Positions 57,871 to 64,000 of a stretch of DNA of 64,000 nucleotides are shown in pieces (the stretch's first letter is position 1; each line of letters opens with the position of its first letter). The translations under genes and the position numbers were made by a program. The DNA lies in the NCBI GenBank assembly GCA_017451385.1, contig JAFSPS010000010.1, positions 37,217 to 101,216 of the forward strand, written 5' to 3'. Source of the DNA: Bacteroidales bacterium (lineage in GTDB: Bacteria; Bacteroidota; Bacteroidia; Bacteroidales; P3). Under the pieces are notes generated by a model. It was given only the letters and a program-made list of their open reading frames with translations. It searched no databases and was not told the origin of the DNA.

Positions 57871-59073
57871 ATGAAAAAAATTCACTACGGATATGTTATC
57901 GTGATTTGCTGCTGCCTCATCATGGGCATAGATATCGGCCTTGCCCTTAGCTGTGCCGGCATCTTTTATCAACCAGTATGCGAGAGCCTCAATGTGCCGG
58001 TAGGCAAATTCGGCCTTTACATGAGCATCAACTATATTGTATCAACACTGATGCTTTCCGTTGCAGGCAAAATGATAGAACGGTGGAGTGCTCGTTGGCT
58101 CCTTGCTGGCAGTAGCGCACTGCTGGGACTGACCTTTATCGGCATGTCCTTCGCCAGTCAAGTATGGCATTTTTATGTGGCAGGCGGCCTCATCGGTGTC
58201 TGCATGGCATTCCTGCTCTATCTTAGTTTTCCGACACTTATCAATCGTTGGTTTCGCACACGCGTAGGTTTCTTCATGGGCATCTGCTCCGCAGCATCAG
58301 GCATCGGCGGCATACTCTTCAACCCCATAGGAGCACATATTATCACCGCCTACGGATGGCATATGGCTTATATCGTTTTTGGCCTGATGATTTTAGTCGG
58401 TGTCTCGCCATTGCTCGCACTGCTTCTGCGCGACCGACCTGAAGATATTGGCCTGCAGCCATTTGGAAGCAACGAGACACAAAAAGAGCAAAGAAAGCAG
58501 GACGGCACAGACTACGCCATAGCCATACGCCAACCGGCATTCTACGCCATCTTTGTTTTCGCCTTGTTGCTCATGGCAGTCTCTACGCTCAACCTTTTTA
58601 TCCCAAACTATGCTAAAGGACTGAACTATAGCCTTGAGCAGGCTTCATTGGCAGCATCGTCGGTCATGGCGGGCGTAACGCTGGGCAAAATCGTGCTGGG
58701 ATATATCAACGACCGCAACTGCATGCTCGGAGTACTTACAACGACACTCTTCGGAATATTAGGCATCGCCCTCATGCTATCAGGCGACAACGGCCTATGG
58801 ATAATTCTCGCCGGAGCCTTCCTGTTCGGATGGGAATACGCCGGCGTCACAGTGCAGACTCCCATGCTGGTACGTTCTGTCTTTGGCAACAAAGATTATG
58901 CACAGATTTACAGCAATATCTCTATTGCCATAGCCATTGGTGGTGCAGTGTCCTCAGGCGGATGGGGTCTGCTGGCAGACGCCACATCCTATCGTTTCAT
59001 CCTCTTCGTAGGCATCGCCGCCCTCGCCGCATGCTGCCTCTTAGGCATTGTAGCATTGCGAAGGAAACAATAG
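57871..59073 (+). CDS. MFS transporter, OFA (oxalate/formate antiporter-like) family
   Basis: 400-aa integral membrane protein with 12 predicted TM helices. Family features: N-terminal GYVIVICCCLIMGIDIGL, GFFMGICSAASGIGG in the centre and a second-half PNYAKGLNYSLEQASLA. Cytoplasmic loop after helix 6 is charged (GSNETQKEQRKQDGTD). The close coupling to the BtuF-like gene (14 bp) suggests a joint role, e.g. uptake of an organic acid or metal-chelate; this is inferred from position only. Confidence 0.82.
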   Translation: MKKIHYGYVIVICCCLIMGIDIGLALSCAGIFYQPVCESLNVPVGKFGLYMSINYIVSTLMLSVAGKMIERWSARWLLAGSSALLGLTFIGMSFASQVWHFYVAGGLIGVCMAFLLYLSFPTLINRWFRTRVGFFMGICSAASGIGGILFNPIGAHIITAYGWHMAYIVFGLMILVGVSPLLALLLRDRPEDIGLQPFGSNETQKEQRKQDGTDYAIAIRQPAFYAIFVFALLLMAVSTLNLFIPNYAKGLNYSLEQASLAASSVMAGVTLGKIVLGYINDRNCMLGVLTTTLFGILGIALMLSGDNGLWIILAGAFLFGWEYAGVTVQTPMLVRSVFGNKDYAQIYSNISIAIAIGGAVSSGGWGLLADATSYRFILFVGIAALAACCLLGIVALRRKQ

Positions 59074-59234
59074 TGATAAGTCTATATTAAGCAATATCAT
59101 CATGGATTGTGCTTGTCCATGATTATTACCCAAACAAACATTCTCGCTCGCAGCCCCTACGAAGTTGGCATTTTTGATTATCTGCCATATAGATGAACGC
59201 CTAACGGGGTATTGTGAGGCAACGAAGAACTTGT

Positions 59235-59354
59235 TTATTTCTCTTTGTATTCTATCAACAATTCAGCAACTTTCTCGGCCCCATATAATGGAATAAACAG
59301 CAGATTTTCATTATTGGCAGAGCAGCGGCAAAGCAAATCCCCATACAAAGCCCG
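59235..59354 (-). pseudogene. Possible fragment of a decayed gene in the 59074-59403 intergenic region
   Basis: A 39-codon minus-strand frame ends ENLLFIPLYGAEKVAELLIEYKEK, amphipathic and protein-like, but it is preceded by an in-frame stop (TGA) and no start context is seen. It may be the C-terminal remnant of a lost gene. Apart from this the 330-bp stretch shows nothing definite. Confidence 0.35.
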
Positions 59355-59403
59355 TCAGCCTTGAATGGGGAAGCATTTGAAAACATCCGATTATAAGTGT
59401 GCT

Positions 59404-60282
59404 TTACCTTGTCGTATAGTCAAAGATGTAAGAAGATGCCATTCTACTGCTATAATCTGAATCTTCATACCATTCGTGCAATGAAATATCAAGTCCTTCT
59501 ACTTTGCCGTTGTTTTCTTTTGTAATAATATATTCAGCTTCTGCTCGCCATCCGTCAGAAGCAACTTCTGTATAATGGCGGGGCAAATTATGCCACATCA
59601 TATAGCTCGTAAGGCCTAATTCGACAGGTAATACTCTTAACGGATATAGTGCATCATGATATTCGTATGTTATGACTTCTTGAGTGCCATCTTCATATTT
59701 ACGGATTTGCTTCACGCAATTATTGCCTTCATATTCAAAAAATTGGTCTGCGTAGTATATTTTCTCGTCCTGTCCATTAGTCGTTACTGTCTTATAAATG
59801 CCATGAGGCCTTTTTACAATATGTCCATCTTTCATTATTGCAATTAAATATAACTCTGAACTGTCGGCTTTATTTGTTACATAGAGCGAATCGTTGGAAT
59901 ATATATAGTAGGTGTCCGAGCCATCGCTGACGCAATGAAGTCTAACGATTTTTCCTTCTTTATAAGACAAACTGAATTCTCTATAGGAACGATTCTCGTT
60001 AAACAGACGGAATCCGATAAGAGTGTCTTTATCCCAGTCAAATTCGTAGAGGAGCATTTTTTTGAAGCTTATCGTATTGGTTACTTCGCCTTTCTCAAAA
60101 TCTTCCGTAATTCTTTCCGCATATACACGGAAAAGATTGCCATTTTCATTGCGGAATACCTTGCCATTGATATTTGGCTCAATATATCCGTTATTGTCTG
60201 TATTGTCGTTTTCTTTGGTACATGCCGTTAATAGCAGCATTGTGGCTGAAAAGATTATTAAAGCAAAGAGATTCTTTTTCAT
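59404..60282 (-). CDS. Lipoprotein of unknown function
   Basis: 292-aa predicted lipoprotein with leader MKKNLFALIIFSATMLLLTAC (Cys 21). After an Asn/Asp-rich linker the mature part is a beta-rich domain with repeated YD-like strands (KIVRLHCVSDGSDTYYIYS, EYEGNNCVKQIRKYEDG). No named family recognised. No promoter box identified; the stop codon is adjacent to the degraded region at 59235. Confidence 0.7.
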   Translation of the reverse strand: MKKNLFALIIFSATMLLLTACTKENDNTDNNGYIEPNINGKVFRNENGNLFRVYAERITEDFEKGEVTNTISFKKMLLYEFDWDKDTLIGFRLFNENRSYREFSLSYKEGKIVRLHCVSDGSDTYYIYSNDSLYVTNKADSSELYLIAIMKDGHIVKRPHGIYKTVTTNGQDEKIYYADQFFEYEGNNCVKQIRKYEDGTQEVITYEYHDALYPLRVLPVELGLTSYMMWHNLPRHYTEVASDGWRAEAEYIITKENNGKVEGLDISLHEWYEDSDYSSRMASSYIFDYTTR

Positions 60283-60503
60283 GTTGTTATGTTTATTAAT
60301 TATTATGTGGTGAACTGTTATTTACGAATAGTGAAAAGTATGCTATCAATTATGCTAATGCTATGCGGTTTGTTTGTAGAATCTATTTGTTTATAATACA
60401 AAAGTATATCAACTTTTTTAATTGAAATGTCGTATTTATAAAAAGTGTTATATTTTGCGGTATTCTAATGACGTTTTACCGTTTTTTAATGACATTTCAA
60501 AAG

Positions 60504-63500
60504 TTATTCGATGTCTTTTATTAAACGAACGGCGAGACCATAACTCTTTTCACAAGCAATATTTGTATTTAGGCCTCTATTTGGCTCACTAATGTATATG
60601 TAATATGCCTGTGTTCCGCCAAAGTGTGTTGAAGACCAATAATTCGTAATGGCAAAATGTGAGCTCCAATCATAGCCAGTCCTTCTATCATATATCCAAG
60701 TCGTCCCATTTCTATAACCTGTAGCAGGGAGGCATACAGCACCCGCCAATTCCATCAATTGCCAATCTTCTGAAGAATACGTTTGACTTCCACGACCTGT
60801 TGAAGCGTTATTAATGTATAACGGATTGGTTACATTGTATGGGTGGATGTAATTGTCTGGGAAGATAATTAAGCATAAAACGTTGTTTACGGTTGCCATG
60901 CAATATCTGGCATTGGCAACACCATTAACTGTACTACATAATCGTGTTTGTAATAGATATCTCCATTCTTCGAGAGTAAGAGTTCTCCATAATCCAGTGC
61001 GATTACCTCCATTTATGATAGGATTATACACACCCCAATCTGCGTTAGAATAATCATCAATTAGGTCACTATTATTATTATTACCTGGTTTATAATCAGA
61101 ACTATTCGTACTCGTAGAGTAGGGCATTACGGCGACAGCACCTGATGCCCAGCCACTGGTGCCCCAGCCGAAGAGGTCTTGCCATGCAGTCTGTGTAGGG
61201 CCAGGATTGGTGTTGCCTGCGCCGTCTTTTATTGCGTCATATTGATGCAATGCAAAACGCCATTGATTGGTGATGCCTCTATATTGTAGGTTGCCCATGC
61301 TGAACTTCACCTTTCTGTCAGCAGCAACGCTGAACTCGCCAGGCAGAGTGCCATCAACAATTTTGCCGATGATGAGGCTTAGTCTCACCACGCTGTCACA
61401 GCCGTAGGCGTCAGCATTGGGCAGGGTGTGGATGGCCGACGTGTTGGAAGATGTATAAGTGCGGCCGTCAATCCATGTGTAGCTCTCCTCGGCTGTCTGT
61501 GCGTCAATGCCAAAGGAGAGTTGGTGGATGGTGAGGTTGAGTGTAACAATGCTGTCGCAGCCGTATGCGTTGCCGTTGGCTATAGTCCTTGTGGGAGTAT
61601 TGGTGGACTCATAGTAGGTCTCGCCATTGACCCATGTATATTCGTCGCAGGCATTTTGATAGTCGATGCCATTGGTTGGAGTATTGATGGTGAGATGAAG
61701 TGTTACCGTGCTGTCGCAGCCGTTGGCGGTCTGCGTAACGAATACCGGTGTATTGGTAGAGGCGGTATAAGTCGTGCCGTTAACCCAAGTGTATCTGTTG
61801 CATGCCGTCACTTCTGCCACACCTTGCCGGTTATAAGGAGCGCAATCATCCTGCACGAGACGGACGGCACGGCCCGTACTTCTCACATCTGAACCTTGTA
61901 CTACAGTCGGATACCATCTAAAGCCTCCTATACTGGTAGCGAATGCTTCTCTAAACAAAAAGAATTTAGATGAATTTGCATCATGGTGAGTTGATAACCA
62001 ATAACAAGATGCATTATAATCAGCTTTCCATGTTTTGTTGTTCCGATACCCTGTCATTGGCAATAATACCGCACCTGCTTTCTCCATCAATAACCATTCT
62101 GCTGTCGAGTAATCATTGTCCCTATAGTCTACGCCTCGCGCATAAACCTCTCCTTCTCTATTTAAATTAATGGGGTAAGTAACTGTAATCGGATGATTAT
62201 AATCGTCAGGGAAAATAATGAGACAGTTCATATCGCTAACCTTACCTACGCAAAACCTTGCATTTTCAACTCCATTCAAGGTTGAGCAGTTTCTTTGTTT
62301 AAGGAGATATCTTAATTCATCGAAAGTGAGAGTCCTCCACATATTAGTGCGGTTGCCTCCATTTGAGATGGCATTATATATCCCCCAATCGGCATTGGCG
62401 TATTGTCCTGTGAGGTCGTTGTCAGCATTCGCTCCTACATAGTAATCAGCATTGTTAGTACTCGTGGAATATGGCATCACTGCCACGGCACCCGATGCCC
62501 AGCCGCTGGTACCCCATCCGAAGAGGTCTTGCCATTCGCTCTGCGTGGGTCCAGGGTTGGTGTTTCCTGCTCCATTACGTATGCTTTCATATTGATTCTC
62601 CGCGAAGCGCCATGTGTTTGTTACACCTTGATACTGCAGGTTGCCTTTGGAGAATCGCACCTGACGGTTGGCGGATACGGAGAAGAGTCCAGGCAGCGCA
62701 CCTTCCACTATCTGTCCTACGGAGAGGCTGAGACGCACCACGCTGTCGCAGCCGCTTTGGTTACCACCTTGATAGGTGTACATGGCAGTGGTGTTGGAAC
62801 TGGTGTAGGTATTGCCGTCTATCCATGTGATGCCGTTGTCGGCGGTCTGCACATCGACATAGTAGCTGTTGTGGTTGATGGTGAGGTGGAGTGTCACGAT
62901 GCTGTCGCACCCATTGGTGGCACCGTTGGCAATAGTGTAGGTCGGGGTGTTGGTGGATGAGGTATAGGTTATGCCGTTTATCCAAGTGTATGATTCGCAG
63001 CGCGTCACATCGGCCACGCCTGCAACGGGAGCACCAGTACATGGTACAGATGAAGTGGGCGGAATGCCGTTGATGGTGAGGTGTAGTCGGATGATGCTGT
63101 CGCATCCTGCCGCATTGCCGCCACGCAAGGTGTAAGTGGGCTGACTTGTCGAGGCGGTGTAGGTTACGCCGTCAATCCATGTGAAAGTTGACGTGGCGGA
63201 ACATACATGCATACCGTAGGTTTCTCTACCCACGCATGAGGCGGTTGGCGATGAACCTGACGGGTGGGCAATGAGCGAATCAACCAGATGCCGCAAAGAG
63301 TCTATCGTGCCGCATGTGGCAATACATGCAGGAACATTGGCTTGTAGAACGCTATCAACGTAATGTGTGCTTGCCGCGTTCTGGTCTATATAGTATATGG
63401 TGTCTTTGATAAGCAACGTGTCATTATTGATGACTATCAGAGTATCTCGGTTAGTTGTTTCATGATATAGTGTGTCATAATGGTTTGTAACGCTATATAA

Positions 63501-64000
63501 TGTATCGTAGTGGTTGGTGATGTTGTATAGCGTATCACGCTGAACAATAGTATCATAATGGTTGACTACATTATACAATGTGTCGTAATGGTTGGTGATG
63601 TTGTACAATGTGTCGTAATGGTTGGTGATGTTGTATAGCGTATCTCGTTGAATGATGGTATCATAATGCGTGGTGATGTTGTATAGCGTATCTCGTTGAA
63701 TGATGGTGTCGTAATGGTTGGTTACGTTGTATAACGTATCATAATGATTGGTCACGCTGTACAATGTATCGTAGTGGTTGGTGATGTTGTATAGCGTATC
63801 TCGTTGAATGATGGTGTCGTAGTGGTTGGTTACGTTATACAATGTGTCGTAGTGATTTGTCACACTATACAATGTATCATAGTGATTGGTGATGTTGTAT
63901 AACGTATCACGTTGAATGATGGTATCATAATGCGTGGTGATGTTGTATAGAGTATCTCGTTGAACGATGGTGTCGTAATGGTTGGTTACGTTATATAGAG
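60504..64000 (-). CDS. Giant repetitive surface protein (partial, N-terminus off right edge)
   Basis: At least 1165 aa visible. From the right edge inward: a stalk of repeats (see 63460-64000), a Cys-containing linker (CIATCGTIDSLRHLVDSL), then two tandem copies of a large module. Each module has three about 55-residue repeats with YTWVNG-x-TYT and GCDSIVTLHLTI (MBG-like beta repeats) followed by a roughly 280-residue C-terminal domain that begins GLFSVSANRQVRFSKGN, contains FGWGTSGWASGAVAVMPY, GGNRT-x-WRTLT and TGYRN, and ends YWSSTH...GLAVRLI. The latter resembles the SUMF1/DUF1566-like C-type-lectin fold. No T9SS domain or LPXTG motif at the visible C-terminus (ends VRLIKDIE). Likely an adhesin or cell-surface protein. 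Confidence 0.8.
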   Translation of the reverse strand, partial: LYNVTNHYDTIVQRDTLYNITTHYDTIIQRDTLYNITNHYDTLYSVTNHYDTLYNVTNHYDTIIQRDTLYNITNHYDTLYSVTNHYDTLYNVTNHYDTIIQRDTLYNITTHYDTIIQRDTLYNITNHYDTLYNITNHYDTLYNVVNHYDTIVQRDTLYNITNHYDTLYSVTNHYDTLYHETTNRDTLIVINNDTLLIKDTIYYIDQNAASTHYVDSVLQANVPACIATCGTIDSLRHLVDSLIAHPSGSSPTASCVGRETYGMHVCSATSTFTWIDGVTYTASTSQPTYTLRGGNAAGCDSIIRLHLTINGIPPTSSVPCTGAPVAGVADVTRCESYTWINGITYTSSTNTPTYTIANGATNGCDSIVTLHLTINHNSYYVDVQTADNGITWIDGNTYTSSNTTAMYTYQGGNQSGCDSVVRLSLSVGQIVEGALPGLFSVSANRQVRFSKGNLQYQGVTNTWRFAENQYESIRNGAGNTNPGPTQSEWQDLFGWGTSGWASGAVAVMPYSTSTNNADYYVGANADNDLTGQYANADWGIYNAISNGGNRTNMWRTLTFDELRYLLKQRNCSTLNGVENARFCVGKVSDMNCLIIFPDDYNHPITVTYPINLNREGEVYARGVDYRDNDYSTAEWLLMEKAGAVLLPMTGYRNNKTWKADYNASCYWLSTHHDANSSKFFLFREAFATSIGGFRWYPTVVQGSDVRSTGRAVRLVQDDCAPYNRQGVAEVTACNRYTWVNGTTYTASTNTPVFVTQTANGCDSTVTLHLTINTPTNGIDYQNACDEYTWVNGETYYESTNTPTRTIANGNAYGCDSIVTLNLTIHQLSFGIDAQTAEESYTWIDGRTYTSSNTSAIHTLPNADAYGCDSVVRLSLIIGKIVDGTLPGEFSVAADRKVKFSMGNLQYRGITNQWRFALHQYDAIKDGAGNTNPGPTQTAWQDLFGWGTSGWASGAVAVMPYSTSTNSSDYKPGNNNNSDLIDDYSNADWGVYNPIINGGNRTGLWRTLTLEEWRYLLQTRLCSTVNGVANARYCMATVNNVLCLIIFPDNYIHPYNVTNPLYINNASTGRGSQTYSSEDWQLMELAGAVCLPATGYRNGTTWIYDRRTGYDWSSHFAITNYWSSTHFGGTQAYYIYISEPNRGLNTNIACEKSYGLAVRLIKDIE
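63460..64000 (-). repeat. Coding tandem repeats of the giant surface protein stalk
   Basis: Alternating units of 10 residues (NHYDTLYNVT and NHYDTLYSVT/NHYDTLYNIT) and a 6-residue insert DTIIQR, giving 30- or 48-bp DNA repeats that differ mostly at third codon positions. The repeat block continues past the right edge. The DNA pattern can be mistaken for a CRISPR or minisatellite but the frame is open throughout. Confidence 0.85.

Noticed and set aside
63460-64000. CRISPR-like array
   Set aside because: Repeat units are coding, in one open frame, with no unique spacers and no cas genes near.

Overview
The window is a chromosomal segment of a Gram-negative member of the Bacteroidota, most likely order Bacteroidales. 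Evidence: many genes are preceded by the phylum-specific -7 element TAnnTTTG (16 listed); a type IX secretion (T9SS) C-terminal sorting domain is present; many predicted lipoproteins and secreted proteins have Bacteroidales-type leaders; and DnaX, DnaG, EttA, the Nudix-family regulator and the PurC/PruA forms resemble Bacteroidales proteins. Genus cannot be decided from the sequence. Most of the window is ordinary core genome with short operons on both strands; no phage, IS element or CRISPR array was found.

Layout. 1-4 kb: sbcD-sbcC (sbcC runs off the left edge). 4-8 kb: secreted beta-helix protein with a small T9SS-sorted protein, and an LEA14-like lipoprotein. 8-12.4 kb: recJ, ettA, a YD-repeat secreted protein. 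12.5-12.7 kb: two tandem tRNA-Val genes. 12.8-14 kb: small membrane or secreted unknowns. 14-16.4 kb: Cys/Met PLP enzyme and an RsmI-type methylase with an unusual 11-nt repeat leader. 16.5-18.5 kb: two small unknown/TerB-like genes, a 121-bp imperfect palindrome and a VapBC-type toxin-antitoxin pair. 18.6-23.5 kb: pruA, a small lipoprotein, purC and a YfcC-type transporter. 23.6-28.9 kb: TlpA-like and OppA-like lipoproteins, a VWA-macro-like fusion, an NrtR-type regulator. 29-34.8 kb: dnaG, sigma-54 activator, aroA, miaA. 34.9-40.7 kb: dnaX (split by an in-frame TAG), dapF, a PagL-like outer-membrane protein, ligA. 40.9-43.8 kb: gcvP. 44.2-53.8 kb: a divergent aryl-polyene-type biosynthesis and export cluster. 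53.9-59 kb: xerD, mtgA, gapA, a BtuF-like binding protein with an MFS transporter. 59.4-64 kb: a lipoprotein and a very large repetitive surface protein that runs off the right edge.

The most interesting items are (i) dnaX, where one UAG stop lies exactly between domain III and the tau-specific C-terminal part while the frame stays open on both sides; (ii) a compact ketosynthase-ACP-hotdog x3-FAD oxidoreductase-ketoreductase-acyltransferase operon divergent from an MMPL exporter and LolA-like gene, whose two dehydratase-like hotdog proteins carry complementary halves of the catalytic pair, as in ApeI/ApeP; (iii) a VWA domain fused to a phage-type macro-like domain; and (iv) the unexplained DNA repeats at 15.6 and 17.5 kb. 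Several genes (recJ, dnaG, mtgA and a small secreted protein) have the -7 box only 10-14 nt before the start codon, implying nearly leaderless transcripts.
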